Assembly (NCBI GenBank): GCA_026826555.1
Contig: JAKSZT010053928.1
Coordinates: forward strand, 3,354,691 to 3,418,690
Source of the DNA: Tolypeutes matacus
Lineage: Eukaryota > Chordata > Mammalia > Cingulata > Chlamyphoridae
Reading direction: 5' to 3'
Length of the DNA stretch: 64,000 nucleotides
Shown here: positions 1 through 12,398 of the stretch, piece by piece
Numbering within the stretch: the stretch's first letter is position 1
Layout of the letters: each line of letters opens with the position of its first letter
Program-made: the position numbers and the translations under genes
Notes under the pieces: model-generated
What the model was told of the DNA's origin: nothing
Seen by the model: only the letters and a program-made list of their open reading frames with translations
Database searches by the model: none

Positions 1-545
1 TCTTGAGTTGGTTTTTGTATAAGGTGTGAGATGGTAATCTTCTCTCATTCTTTTGGATAGGGATATCCAGTTCTCCAAGCATCACTTGTTAAAGAGGCCT
101 TTCTCTCCCAACTGAGTGGGCTTCGTGGCCTTGTCAAATATCAGATAACTGTATATGAGAGGATCTATATCAGAACTCTCAATTCGGTTCCATTGGTCAG
201 TAGGTCTATCCTTGTGCCAATACCACACAGTTTTTTTTGTTTTTGTTTTTGTTTTTAAGATTTTATTTATTTATTCATTTATCCCCCCCTTGCTGCTTGT
301 GCTCGCTGGGTCAGCTAACCACGCCGTGTGGGCAGGCTTGCCTTACTAGGAGGCCCCGGGAACCGAACCCCGGGCCTCCCATATGGTAAACAGGAGCCCT
401 ACTGATTGAGCCACAGCCGCTTCCCACCACGCAGTTTTGATCACTGTAGCTTTGTAGTATGTTTTAAAGTCAGGTAGTATGATACCTCCAACTTCATTTT
501 TCTTTTTCAATATGTCTTTGGCAATTCGGGCCTCTTGCCTCTCCA
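1..545 (-). mobile_element. L1 LINE fragment, ORF2 C-terminal part (antisense)
   Basis: Read on the minus strand this is the L1 ORF2 3' region, with the familiar segment about full-length target searching near the C-terminus. The same segment recurs at 841-1140, 7200-7560 and, in sense, 63540-63960. It is degenerate and truncated, and is split by a SINE at 234-425. A second antisense L1 copy begins at about 546 with sequence lying further 3' in L1, so these are two separate insertions. It lies in an ATF2 intron. Confidence 0.85.
234..425 (-). mobile_element. xenarthran tRNA-derived SINE, C-rich tail type
   Basis: On the minus strand it begins GGGAAGCGGCTGTGGCTCAA (box A-like), followed by a box B-like GGTTCGGTTCCC, a GC-rich body with the GCTGACCCAGCGAGCAC motif, a run of G, and an AATAAATAAA/poly(A) tail. 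A target-site duplication close to ACCACRCAGTTTT flanks it at 222-233 and 426-437. It is inserted in the L1 fragment. Confidence 0.9.
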
Positions 546-2290
546 AATATATTTTGTGGTTAGTTTTTCTTTTTACATCTTAACAGTCATTTGAGGCACA
601 AAAGTGTTTAAATTTGAGGAGGTCCCATTTATCTATTTTTTTTTCTTTGTTTGTTCTTTGGGTGTACAGTTTAAGAAACCACCACCTACCACAAGATCTT
701 TTTTTTTTTTTTTTTTTTTTAAGCTACCGGAACTGGGGATTGAACCCAGGATCTTGTATGTGGGAAGCTGATACTCAACCACTGAGCCACATCGGCTTCC
801 CGACCACAAGATCTTGAAGATGTTTCTGTACATTATCTTCTAAGAGTTTTATGGCTATAGCTTTTATATTTAGGTCCTTAATCCATTTTGAGTTAATCTT
901 TATATAAGGGGTGAGGTATTGGGTCCTCTATTTCTTTTAGATATAGATATCCAGTTTTCCCATCACCATTTGTTGAATAGAAATGTTCTGATCCAGCTAG
1001 GTAGGTTTAACAGCCTTGTGAAAAATCATCTGACCATAGATGTGAGGGTCTATTGCTGAACTTTCAATTCACTTCCATTGTTCAGTCTGTCTTTATGTCA
1101 GTACCATGCTGTTTTTACCACTGTAGCTAAGTAATATGCTTTAAAGTCAGAAAGTGAGAGTCTTCCACCTTTCTTCTTCTTTTTTTAAAGATATTTTTGC
1201 CTATTCAGGGGTCCTTACCCTTCCCGATAAATGTTGATAATTGGCTTTTCCAATTCTGCAATAAATGCTGTTGGAATTTTTATTGGGATTACATTGAATC
1301 TATAAATCAATTTAGGTAGACTTGGCATCTTAATGATATTTAGTCTTCTAATCCGTGAACACGTAATATCCTTTCATTTATTTAGTTCTTTGGTTTCTTG
1401 CAATATTGTGTAGTTTTCTGAATATAGATCCTTTATGTCCTTGGTTAAGTTTATTCCTAAATATTTGATTCTTTAAGTTCGTATTATAAATGGAATTTTT
1501 TTTCTGACTTTCTCCTCAGTTTGCTCACTAGTAGTGTATTGGAATGCTATTGATTTTTGCATATTAATCTCTTATCCTGCCACTTTGCTGAAGTTGTCTA
1601 TCAATTCTAGTCGCTTTGATCTGGATTTTTTTGGATTTTTTAGGTTTAGGATCATATCATCAATGAATAGCCAAAATTTTACTTCTTCTTTTCCTTTTTG
1701 GGTTCCTTTCATTTCTTTTTTTGCCTAATTGTTCTAGCTAGAGCTTCTGACACGATATTGAATAACAGTGGAGGCAGTGGGCATCCTTGTCTTCTTCCCA
1801 ATCTCAGTGGGAAAACTTTGTCTTTCACCATTGAGTACAATCTTAACTATGAGTTTTTCATATATGCACCCTATCATATTGACAACGTTTCCTTTGATCC
1901 CTATCTTTCAGAGTGTTTTTATCAAGGAAGGATGTTGTATTTTGTCAAATGCCTTTTCTGCATTAATCGTCATGTCATTTTTCTTCTTCAGTTTATTAAT
2001 GTGGTCTATTATACTGATTGATTTTCTAGTGCTGCACCACCCCTGCATACCTGCTATAAAACCAACTTAATTGTGGTGTATAATTCTTTTAATGTGTTTT
2101 TTTATTTATTGGGGATTTTTTTGCATCTGTATTCATTAGAGAAATTGGTCTGTAATTTTCTTTTTTCGTAATGTCTTTATTTGGCTTTGGTTTTAGGGTG
2201 ATGTTGGCTTCATAGAATGAGTTTGGTAGCATTTCCTCCTATTCAGTTTTTTGGAAGAGTTTGGACAAGATTGGTATTAGATCTTAATTT
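546..2290 (-). mobile_element. L1 LINE fragment, ORF2 C-terminal half (antisense)
   Basis: Minus-strand ORF2 sequence running from the C-terminal domain (near 600-1500) back into the reverse-transcriptase region (about 1700-2280). It includes the stretch around the polymerase motif seen in antisense near 1880-2000. Many stops and frameshifts are present, so it is inactive. A SINE at 701-802 interrupts it. Unique intron sequence resumes near 2290, indicating 5' truncation there. Confidence 0.85.
701..802 (-). mobile_element. tRNA-derived SINE, short head type
   Basis: A minus-strand tRNA-like head (GGCTCAGTGGTTGAG box A; GGTTCAATCCCC box B) with a poly(A) tail seen as T-run at 701-720. A perfect 13-base duplication, ACCACAAGATCTT, flanks it at 688-700 and 803-815. 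It is inserted in L1 ORF2. Confidence 0.9.
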
Positions 2291-5200
2291 ACTTTTTTAA
2301 AATAAATACCTTCAAGGGGCTAAAAAATAGAATTAAATAAAAAAGCAGTTGTGTCATCCACACTGAAGAAAGTTGGATTCATGTCCCAGTGCAATTTCTA
2401 ATGACCAGATAAATGATCAGAGGGCTTTATTTTATTTCCTCCATCAATGACAGAACTCCAAATCCATGCTTTCCAAATAGGTGGGTATCACAGCCACATC
2501 CCTTATATTCTCATTACATATTAAATCATCCTTCTGCCTATTCGCCAAAGTCTGCAACCTCCTTCACCCCTTCCCCACTAAAACTTGTAATTTCTTCCTT
2601 CACTGCTTCAATTAGATTTTACTTTTTTGTTGTCATTGTCTTCAATTCTTTGAAAATATTTAAACGTCACCCTTGTTGGGTTCTGCATCTATTTCAAGGA
2701 TTTGTTTGACCCTTGTGGTCACAATCTGTTAATAACATGCTAAATAATGTAGCAGTAGTGATTCTGCTGAAGTGACTTGTGCTTAAAATAAGGTAAGAGA
2801 AATGGCAGCACCTTTTCTTGGAATACTAAGAATAAGAACACCATAGCTGAAGAGAAACTTTGTATACTTATACAAAGATTTACCAAGGATTCTTTTGTGA
2901 TGCCCTGAGTTTTAGAAGCCCATGGCTCACATGAAGATACTATGTTATGTTTGCACTGTGTTTGTCTACTATAAACACTGAAATCCGATCTTTCTCTTCA
3001 GTTAAGGAAATTTTCAGACAAGTTTTTTTTGTTTTGTTTTGTTTTTAATGGGTGTGGGAGTCCACAAATACAGGATTATCCAATACTTTCTAATACTATA
3101 GAAAAATTCCCTGGATCTGCTATTTTCTGCAAAATAACACTAGCTCTTACCAGATTTTTTTAGGCATGGGGTTTTGTTTGTCGTTAAGCACATAAACAAC
3201 CAGATATTGGCCATCTGTATTGCTTTTCTAGTAGAACAATTTTTTTCTTATGCAATATTTTTAATCAAAAAGTTACTCTTATGAATAGGAAATTGTTTAT
3301 CATCTAGGAGTTTTGTTTAAGAAGATTTGGTGTAAGCTTTACACTGTAAAGTATTTAAGTAGTATCCTCCAGAATCATTCCTTTAAGACGTGTGACAAAC
3401 TGAGAAATATCTTTGCACACAGTGGGTAACCAGTAGGTTTTCTGCAGGGGGTTTCTACTGAGAGCTGACAGAGGGCATCTTGGCAAATGTTCAGAAACCT
3501 ACATTAACTTGGTTGGGCCCTGCATGGAACCTCATGTTCAGCAGAATTCTTCTGACCTGCCTCTGCATGCCAAGCTAATCAACAAACACCTAATGAGCCC
3601 ACTCCAAAGAAACAGACCTTCTCCCAACCTTCTTCATTTTCATATGTTCTCTGGGGGTGGGGAGACAAGACTTCATGAGGACTGATGATGCTGCAAAGAC
3701 CACAATAATGATAATTAACTTGCTGAATTTAGAAGATTATGCTGTTAATTAGTTGCAAAATAAAGATAAGTAATAGAGCAGCAGATGGTAGGATAACACC
3801 CAGGAGAAGGAGGGTTATTACTCTGATGAGCTTTTGTGGCACATATGAAATATGGATCTGACTTTTTCATAAATTGTTTCTAGAGAACATTATCTATTTT
3901 CTTTGAACTATGATGGAGTAGATTGTTTCTTCCAAGTTATGACAGATGTGATAATATTTGTTTTCAAGGATGCAGCATATAGTATTATAGAACTTGAATA
4001 GCAAATTAATTTAACATATGACCTCTTAAAATGAGTGTGTCAGATTGGTCAGCACAATGAACTATTCTTTAATTAGCTGACACAATCTGTAACTCTCTTA
4101 GAAATAAAGTTTTTTTCAGTATAGTAGTTGAACTTTACATTGCTAAATATTAACATTAGACATTGAGATACTAATATGCTTCTCAGAAATATAGTAATAA
4201 AGACATTTTAGTTTTCTTTGAAACAATGCATACCTTTAGTTTAAATTTAAAATTGTTTAGATTTTATTATACATGTTGAAAATATAGACGTTTTAATCTT
4301 AATTTCTCTGAGTGCTTAATCTTTACTTATATTAAATTTCTCTTTTGAGCAAAATCTTAATCTTAGTAATGGACTGGCCAGTGTCTGATAATCAACTTTT
4401 GTTTACTAATATATTTAGAATATTTAATACTAAACGAAAGCTCTAGTTTAGCAAAGCTTTTATTTAAAATATGTACATTGAACTGAGTCAACAAAATTTC
4501 TAGTCCTATCTCTGCTTCTGACTCACTTTATGATTCTTGTAACTTCATTATCTAGGCTTTAGCTTCTACATCAGTAAAATGATTATTGGACTAAATGACT
4601 TGGAATATCTATGCTAGCTCCAAAATTCTACTGTAAAATAAGTATCTGTTATATTTTATGTTTGTTAACATTAATTTTTAAAAATCAATATTTGGCCTTC
4701 TTTAAAATGTCCTTTGCAAATATATATTGGTGATTTCTAAGTATCCTTATATTGTAATTGTAAAATTTTTATGAATGATACTTAATGACTGCCTTTTAAG
4801 CATATGCATATTTTTGTTATTGTTTAAAAAAAAATTTTTTTAACAGCAGTTCAAAGCGGTGTTAATTAACCCTTAAAGTCCTTTCTTACATTTTATACCC
4901 TATGGCACACTTTCCAAGTCAGGCCCATTGTAATCAATGTAACAGCATGGAGCAAACATTAGAGCTTCCTCACTGGATGCGTACTGTATATCCTAGGGCA
5001 GTCAAGAGAGGATAATGAATGAAACTGATGCTGCTTTTAAGTGCTCTATAAGGTAGTAACTTGCCCTACTAAAGATTATTCAAGAGAGTGATGTTTATGT
5101 ACTTCAGACTCCCCTATGTGCAGTTACTATATTTCATTAATTCTAAGAGTTAAGCTCTTCACTATAAAATTTTAAATGCTCTTCAATTCAGTGGTGTTTT

Positions 5201-5570
5201 CTACCTTGGAACCTCAAAATATTTTACTGACACATATTTTTCCAAGCTTCAAATCTCAATCTCTAGGTATGTTTATGCACATTTTATATCCGGAAATGAA
5301 AGCCTTAACCTAGCTAGCATTTAAGAATAAGTACTATTCATTATATTTGATGTCTAACATTCTTTTAATAACTTATAAATTTGCAGTGTCAACCTCCCTA
5401 CACTCTCCTCCTTTGTTCTGTTTATAAGACCCACATTTTCTAACTCCTGTCTTTCTACTTTCAGCTCTTGATCATTTATCCTAAGTATTCCTGTCTGACT
5501 ATAGCCTACTACTGCTTTGGTCACTCATCTAATTCAGTATTTGCTTGCTTGCTTGCTGGCTGGCTGGCTT
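2291..5570. other. ATF2 intron sequence, mostly unique
   Basis: AT-rich non-coding DNA without a readable gene. The stretch 4490-4640 resembles an old MIR. The stretch 3420-3830 has higher complexity and GC than its surroundings, and could be a conserved non-coding element, but only alignment would show that. Confidence 0.5.
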
Positions 5571-5572
5571 GC

Positions 5573-5800
5573 TTGTTTTTGAGGTACCGGGACCAGGAAT
5601 TGAACCCGGGACCTCATATGTGGGAAGCCGGCGCTCAGCCACTGAGCCACATCAACTCCTGAGTTGTTTTGTTTTGCTTTTTTCCATTTGTTTTGCTTGT
5701 TGTCTGTTTTTGTTTTTTCTAGGAGGCACCAGGAACCGAACCGGAGACCTCCCGTGTGGGAAGCAGGCACTCAACCTCTTGAACCACACCCTCAATTAAG
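5573..5800 (-). mobile_element. dimeric tRNA-derived SINE
   Basis: Two tRNA-like heads in the same minus-strand orientation (5573-5660 and 5715-5795) are joined by a T/G-rich linker. The linker and both heads match the plus-strand element at 47781-47995. Each head has box B-like bases (GGTTCAATTCC, GGTTCGGTTCC). This makes a two-head SINE more likely than two chance insertions. Confidence 0.7.
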
Positions 5801-5832
5801 TTTTTTTTTTTCCAGATTTTTAAAAAAAATTT

Positions 5833-6500
5833 ATTGAAGTATATCACTCATACATAAACAATAACTGTATTGTAATAGTCATGAACTTATAAAACAAACA
5901 TACTTAACATCATACAGGGCTCTCATACTTCACCTCACTGTACCACCAATACCTTGCATTGTTGTGAAACATTTTAAACTAATGACTAAAGACCATCTTC
6001 AAAATATTACTACTAACTAAAATATCTTACATTTCATGTATTTTTCCCCCAACCCAGCCTATTATTATTGTTGTTATTATTATTCTACTACTATATCATT
6101 CATACATGAACATACATAAACAGTAAGTATATAGTAAAAGTTGTGAACTTACAAAGCAAACATACATAACATCATACAGGGGTCCCATACATCAACCCAC
6201 CACCAACAGCTTGCATTGTTGTGAGACATTTGTTACAAATTATGAAAGAATATTGTCAAAATCTTATTATTAACTATAGTCCTAATCTTACACTTGGTGC
6301 ATTTTTTCCCCAACCCACCCTATTATTTTTTTTTAAATATATTTTTATGATAGAAGTTGTAAACTTACAAAACAATCATGCACATGAGCAGAATTCCCAT
6401 ACAACACTCCTCTATCAACACACCACACCATGGTAGAACATTTGTTACAGATTATGAGATAATATCATCAGACTATTACCAGGCCCATGGCATACATTTG
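5833..6500 (-). repeat. tandem, diverged triplication in L1 3' UTR
   Basis: Three successive blocks (about 5833-6060, 6093-6325, 6343-6500) share the same ordered phrases, such as TGTGAACTTACAAARCAAACAT, CATCATACAGG and TTGCATTGTTGTGARACATT. Spacing is about 257 then about 210 bases. The pattern indicates internal duplication of a 3' UTR unit. A related single unit occurs in the reversed fragment at 62298-62478. Confidence 0.65.
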
Positions 6501-7829
6501 GCACACTTTTTCCATACTCCCCCATTATCAATACAGTGCTTCTTTGACATAGATGCATGAATATTACAGTATTGCTGTTAACCACAGTCCATAGGTCACT
6601 CCAGTTGTATTTTTACCAAGCTTCTCCACATTCCCACCACCTTGCAATAGTGATGGATATCTGCTCTAGCTCACAAAGGACACTCTTGCATCTGTACCAT
6701 CAACCACAATTCTCATCCACCTCTGGGTTTACTGTGTTAGTCAGTCCCTAGATTATTTTCTAACTTTCTTTTTTTACTTTTTTTCTTGTATTTATTTATT
6801 TTTATTTTTTTTATTTTATTTTGTACATTAAAAATGGAAAATATAAACAATTAACTAAAAAGTAAACACATGAATAAATACATACATTTCTCAAATGTAC
6901 TGGATACATATAAATTTTTTTTAATCAAACAATATGTTACACAATATATTTGGTTCATAGAAATGCAATCTAACTTTCTTTCAATTGGCATTTACATCCC
7001 TGGACTACCCTTTTCAGCCACTTTCCCATTTATAAACCAGCTGTTACTTACTATAATGTGTTACCATCGACTCTATACATTTCCACACTTTTACAGTAAA
7101 CTTAATTAAAACTTTTATATACATTAAACATCAGTAATCTATCTCAGTCCTCCCCTTACCTCCTTTAAGAATCTACCACTTACCACCAGGTCTTGAAGAT
7201 ATTTTCCTAAATTTTCTTCTAGAAGCTTTATGGTTCTTGCTTTCATATTTAGGTTTTTGATCCATTTTGAGTTAATTTTTGTATAAGGTGTGAGATAGGG
7301 GACCTTTTTCCTCCTTTTGGCTATGGATGTTCAGTTCTTTCAGCACCTTTTGTGTAATGGACTGCTCTGTCCAAGCTGAGTGGGTTTTTAACAGGCTTGT
7401 CAAAAATCATTTGGCCATAGATGTGAGGGTCTTTTTCTAAACCATCATTTCGGTTCCATTGATCTGTGCGTCTTTCTTTATGCCCGTACCATGCTGATTT
7501 TACCACTGTAGCCAGGTAATATGATTTAAAGTCCGGAAGTGAGAGTCCTCCAACTTTGCTTTTCCTTTTTAAGATGTTTCTGGCTATTCAGGACACCTTA
7601 CCCTTCCAAATAAATTTGATAATCATGTTTTCCATTTATTTTTAAAATGCTGGTGGAATTTTTATCGTGATGGCATTGAATCTGTATATCAATTTGAGTA
7701 GAATTGACATCTTAATGATATTTAGTCTTCCAATCTGTGAGCATGGAATGTTCTTCCAATTATTTAGGTCTTTTTTTATTTCTTTTAACAATGAGTTGTA
7801 GTTTTTTGAATACAAGTGTTTTTAAATAT

Positions 7830-8676
7830 ATCACACGACTGTCTTCTTGCCTCCATGGTTTCTGATGAGAAATCGGCACTTAATCTTCTTAGGTATTCCT
7901 TATATGTTATGCATTGCTTTTCTCTTGCTGCTCTCGGAATTCTCTATTTGTCTTTGGAATTTAACATTCTGATTAATATGTGTCTCGCAATTGGTCTGTT
8001 CGGATTTATTCGGATGGGAGTACATTGTGCTTCTTGGACACAGATATCCATGTCTTCAGTAGGGTTGGGAAGTTTTCTACCGTTATTTGTTCAAATATTC
8101 CTTCTGCCCCTTTTCCCTTCTCTTCTCCTTCTGGAACACCCATGACACATATGTGTGCATGTCTCTTGCTGTCATTTAGTTCCCTGAGAACTTGTTCAAT
8201 TTTTTCCATTCTTTTCTATCTATTCTTTTGTATGTTCGCTTTCAGAGGCCATTTCTTCAATCTCACCAATCCTTTTTTCTGCCTCCTCAAATCTATTATA
8301 TGATTCCAGTGTATTTTTAATTTCATTTATTGCACCTTTCATTCCCACAAAATCTGCTATTTTTCTGTGTATGCTTTCAAATTCTTTGTGCTTATCCAAT
8401 GTCTTAATATCCTTAATCTCTTTGGCCATTCTCACTGAATTTATTAAGGAGATTTGTTTGAACATCTATGATTAGTTGTCTCAACTCCTTTATGTCATCT
8501 GGAGGCTTATCTTGTTCCTTTAGGCCACATCTTCCTATTTCTTGGTGTGGATTGTAATTTTTTGTTGGCGTCTTGGCATCTGGCTTACTAGATGTATTTA
8601 CTCTGTGTGCAGTTTCTCTCTTTAGTTTGGGGCTTTCTTGCCCTTTCTCTCTTGCTGGTTGTATAGTAGGAACCAA
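7830..8676 (-). pseudogene. L1 ORF1 remnant
   Basis: Three overlapping minus-strand reading frames (8413-8676, 8220-8465, 8006-8209) give an N-terminal Lys/Glu/Gln-rich part, a coiled-coil-like part with repeated Ile/Leu/Glu/Lys, and a segment with the GVPEGEEK...ENFP signature of the L1 ORF1 RNA-binding domain. Frame changes show it is broken. ORF1p is the RNA-binding trimer of the L1 ribonucleoprotein. The gene is dead here. Confidence 0.7.
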
Positions 8677-8815
8677 GGATGTAGTTGGTGCTGCAAGCTG
8701 TGGCGTCTCAAGCTGCCCTTATTGCCCCAGGGACTGATGACGCTTCTCCCAACTTTCTCCTTTGCCAGGTATAGGGACAGAGCCACAGCTATGTGTAATA
8801 ATCCAAGTCGTGCAG

Positions 8816-9790
8816 GCCTAGACTGTATTGCCCAGAAAGACTGATGAAGCTTCATGCTCCTTTCTTCCCTACCTGGGGTGGGGATGGAGCTGCAGATGTG
8901 GGCAGCGATCTATGCCGTGTGGGTCCAAAATGGCCACAGTTGCCCCGGTAGATTTCTGACTGTTAAGTCGGTGCTAGCCAAATGTACCTACAGTTACCTG
9001 GAGAGGCTGGAGCAGGGCCTGCCAGCTTCCTGCCTGTTAGAGGTGGGACTGAAGCTTAGGCTAGGGCTGCAGTACTATCTGGGTGAAAGAAACAGGTCGC
9101 TACCATCACTGTGATTTTCAATCAGTCCGGCTTCCCCTCATGCCGGGGGCGGAGTCAAAATTTTGGCTACCGGCCTCTTTCTGACTTGGACAGGTTCAAA
9201 CTTTAGCTGTTTTTAGGATTTTGCTTTAGCCAGCCAAGTTTACTAATCAGTAGCTGAAGTTGGTGGCCAACCCCCTCTCCCTCTCATTTTTAGGAAATGG
9301 AGCTTCCAATTCCATCCGCAGAACAGCTCTTGGAGCGGCTTGTGCCGCCAGAGTAGGATGATCACTGGCCTCTGTGGCATGGCCTGTATTTTCCCAGGAA
9401 GGCTGACAAAGGTCCCCCCAGCCTCCTCCCTGCCAGAGGTGGGGTTGGGCTTATGCTAGACCTACAATCTGATCTGGATGGAAAGAAGCCGGTTCCTTCC
9501 AGCACTGTGATTTTCAGTCCGTCCCGCTTCCCCTTGTGCCAGGGGCAGAGTTAAGATGACAGCTACCGGCCTTTTTCTGACCTGGAAAAGTTCAAATTTA
9601 AGCTGTTCTTAGGATTATACTATAGCTTGCCAAATTTATTAATTAGTAGCTGAAGTTGATGCCCAACTGTCTATTCTTTCCCTGTTTTGGGGAAGTAGAG
9701 CTTCCAATTCCAGCCACGAAATAGCTCTCAGGGCGGCTTGTGCCTACAGTGGAGAATGGGCCCCAGCCTCCATGGGTGGAGTGCTCTACC
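8816..9790 (-). repeat. tandem monomers of an L1 5' UTR
   Basis: Two long units about 397 bases apart share ordered blocks: CACTGTGATTTTCA (near 9107 and 9504), GAGCTTCCAATTCCA (near 9300 and 9696) and GCGGCTTGTGCC (near 9335 and 9732). Shorter related blocks with a CCCAG..GGCTGA..AGGTGGGG pattern occur near 8830 and 9000. This is the arrangement of promoter monomers seen in some rodent L1s; function here is inferred. Confidence 0.65.
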
Positions 9791-9985
9791 TCGGAATCTT
9801 CTCTGCAGGTGGGCAGTCTTCTCCTTCCATTCATTCCTTCAAGAATGTCACAGGATGCTCTTGTGGTCTCCTGGATCCCCCTAACAGGTGCTTCAGATAG
9901 CTCTGGGTGATTACTAACTGCCCTGTAGCAGTAGCTGATTCTAGGAGCTCCTTACTCTGCCTCCATCTTGCTGGTTGTCTCCCTA

Positions 9986-11700
9986 ATTCAATTTTAATCC
10001 ATCCAATTCCACATTGTCCCATCAGTTATGAGTGTCCCAATTTCCTGTGCCTTAGTACTACTATGGTTATTTCTGGTTCAAAAAGGAAGGAGCCAGGAAT
10101 CTTGTCTGGAATCTGAATAGTGCAGTGTATTATGTAGCCTTGAGAACACCTTTTACATATAAAATATGTCTGGGGCTAAATCAGTGCTTAAGATGACCTC
10201 TAAGTATGTTTTGAATATGCGAAAGTATAGGAACTTTCCTGATTCCTTGGCAGTGGCACCCCTCCCACACACACACACACATACCCCTGTGCTAAGAAAT
10301 TAGAGGCCTCTTTTTTTGAACAAATAGGAAGCTGACAGTAGAAATCCTTTTATGAGTCAGGCAGTTTTGCATATTACATCTAAACCTCAGCCCTGCAAGG
10401 ATGTTATCATTTTCAGTTTTATAGATAACTGAGATTCAGAGATTAAATTATTTGTTCAAAGTCACGCAGATAGTTTGAAGCAGGCTAAACTTCTGAACCT
10501 TAAAATGTCTTCTAATCTGTATAAGACATCACAGTACATTAGGTATATGAATCAGTGAAGTTATAGAATTTTACATATGTGATGTCATTTACAATTCATA
10601 AAGTAGTCTGTCAGAAAAGAGGAAGAAAATGTGCCTGGTCCTGGAATAGCAGTTGTGGTATAATACTTGACATTCTCAGTCCTTTGTGGTATCTTTTGAA
10701 TCATTTAAGCCATCTAGCTATTATCTCCCTTGATCTTTCTCTGTCCTTTTTGGTAGAATCAAGGATAATATATATGGAGCCATGGAAAAGCTATGCACTT
10801 TGAAATTAAAGGGGTCTGGGTTCAAATCCAGGATTTGAACTAGTATGATGGTGATATGACCTTGGGCAAATGATCTCTGGTTTCATTTACATTTCATGAA
10901 CATCCTGTAAATAAAATTCCTATTTAAAAACTCATTGAAAAACTACTGTTAACACACAATAGCATGATGAATCTCAAATGTATTATGTTAAGGGAAAGAA
11001 GCCAGATTTTAAAAGCTATACACTGTTTTTTTTCCATTTATATGAAATGCTGGGAAGGCAAAACTATAGGCACAGAAAACAGATCAGTGGTTTCTAGGGA
11101 GTTAATGGAACTGTTCTATATCTTGACTGTGGGGGTGGTTTCCTGACTGTATGTGCCTGTTAAAACTCATAGGACCATATACTAAAAAGAGTTAATTTTA
11201 CTCTATATAGCTTACACTTCAATAAGGTTCTTTTTTTTAACCACTGATTTCCTTTTTAAAATCACACCCAAAATTGACAGAGATTAGGAATAGAGAGAAA
11301 ATGGCCACTAAACCCATGTCCAGGTATAATTATTGCCTCAGTTGAAATCCTGGTGACCTTTTCATACATGCTTCAGTTACTAAGGGATCTGGATCACTTT
11401 ATAGTAGAAAATAAGAAATGCATAGAAGAAAATGAAGAAATCACTAGTTTTTTAAATAGTTGTAGGGTTTTTTTTAATTGTTGGTAATTGGAATAAATGA
11501 AAGCAATTAAACTAGAATCATTTGGGGGCCTATTTCAAAAGTTCTTTTCTCTCACCCACCCAATTCTGTTATACCTAAGGGGGGAGGAGAGGAAAGGTTA
11601 CCAGGAATCCATGTTTTTAATACATACATCTAGGTGATTATTTACTTCTAGGAAGTTGGGAAGCACTGGATAGACTATAACACAGTTCTCCTATCTATTT
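9986..11700. other. ATF2 intron with old MIR and L1 relics
   Basis: MIR-like segments are at about 10345-10500 and 10770-10885. The latter has the TCTGGGTTCAAATCC core and the CCTTGGGCAAATGA phrase. A short CA microsatellite lies at about 10265-10282. Beyond the L1 3' end at 10925-11235, I see no gene. Confidence 0.6.
10925..11235 (+). mobile_element. old L1 3' UTR fragment
   Basis: Sense-strand sequence of the common mammalian L1M 3' UTR type, with the ordered phrases about a figure-like CAGTGGTTTCTAGG and TGACTGTGGGGGTGGT, ending with a CACTTCAATAA-like tail. It is heavily diverged and non-coding. Confidence 0.6.
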
Positions 11701-11882
11701 TTTTTTTTTTTTAAGTTTTTATTTATTCATTCATTTATCCCCCCCCTTGCTGCTTGTGCTCACTGGGTCAGCTAACCACGCCATGTGGGCGGGCTTGCCT
11801 TCACCAGGAGGCCCCGGGAACCAAACCCGGGGCCTCCCATATGGTAAACGGGAACCCTACTGATTGAGCCACAACCGCTTCC
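11701..11882 (-). mobile_element. xenarthran tRNA-derived SINE, C-rich tail type
   Basis: A full-length minus-strand copy: tRNA-like head, GC-rich body with GCTGACCCAGTGAGCAC, G-run, AATAAATGAATAAATAA and poly(A). A 13-base duplication CTCCTATCTATTT is at 11688-11700 and 11883-11895. It is in an ATF2 intron, antisense to the gene. Confidence 0.92.
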
Positions 11883-12398
11883 CTCCTATCTATTTTAAAG
11901 CCTCCCTCTCCCCAAATATGCACATGAGGTAGATCTTAGGAAAATATAATGGACATATCTCTGAAACAAATTTTTGTGATAAAACTTTATTTCAGACTCA
12001 AGGACCACATCTCCGTTATTAAAAACAATATCAGCAACAGTACGTACCAGGTCTCTTAGGTCCCCAAGGTCTCTTTCAGTACCAAGATTCCACAGTATGA
12101 TTATTTTGTGCTAAATATTTCATATTCATAGATTATAACAATAAAACCTTGCAAACATATTTGTTGAGCACCTATTGTGTGACAAATCAATGTGCCAGTT
12201 GTTAAAAGAATGCGAAGAAGCATAGGATACTCTGCTCTTAAGGGGCTTCCTGTCTGGTTGGGGAGATAAGATAGTCACATGACAAACTTTTGCTGATAAA
12301 ATAATAAACTTCATCCAAATTGTGTCTTTATAAAGAGATAGCCATAAATGTCTAGACTCTCATTCTAACACTAGATCCATCATACCCTGAAAGTAGGG

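Larger units (their letters stand above)
5802..9985 (-). mobile_element. L1 LINE with 5' UTR, ORF1 and 3' end, but most of ORF2 deleted
   Basis: Minus-strand order is: 5' UTR (about 9985 down to 8700, its outermost bases in the CAAGATGGAGGCAGAGTAAG style typical of L1 5' ends), an ORF1 remnant (about 8676-7830), then ORF2 C-terminal sequence (about 7825-7150), then a long 3' UTR ending in a T-run at 5802-5811. The N-terminal endonuclease and most reverse-transcriptase sequence is missing at a junction near 7830. A short AATTGA similarity outside both ends is too weak to call a target duplication. Confidence 0.75.

Noticed and set aside
5534..5600. GCTTGCTTGCTTGCTGGCTGG short repeat, considered as a satellite or array
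   Set aside because: Only a few units, and it is adjacent to a SINE tail; a simple microsatellite.
8854..9114. 86-codon frame in a GC-rich block that looked like a gene or CpG-rich promoter
   Set aside because: It lies in the tandem-repeated 5' UTR of an antisense L1; no protein family is recognisable.
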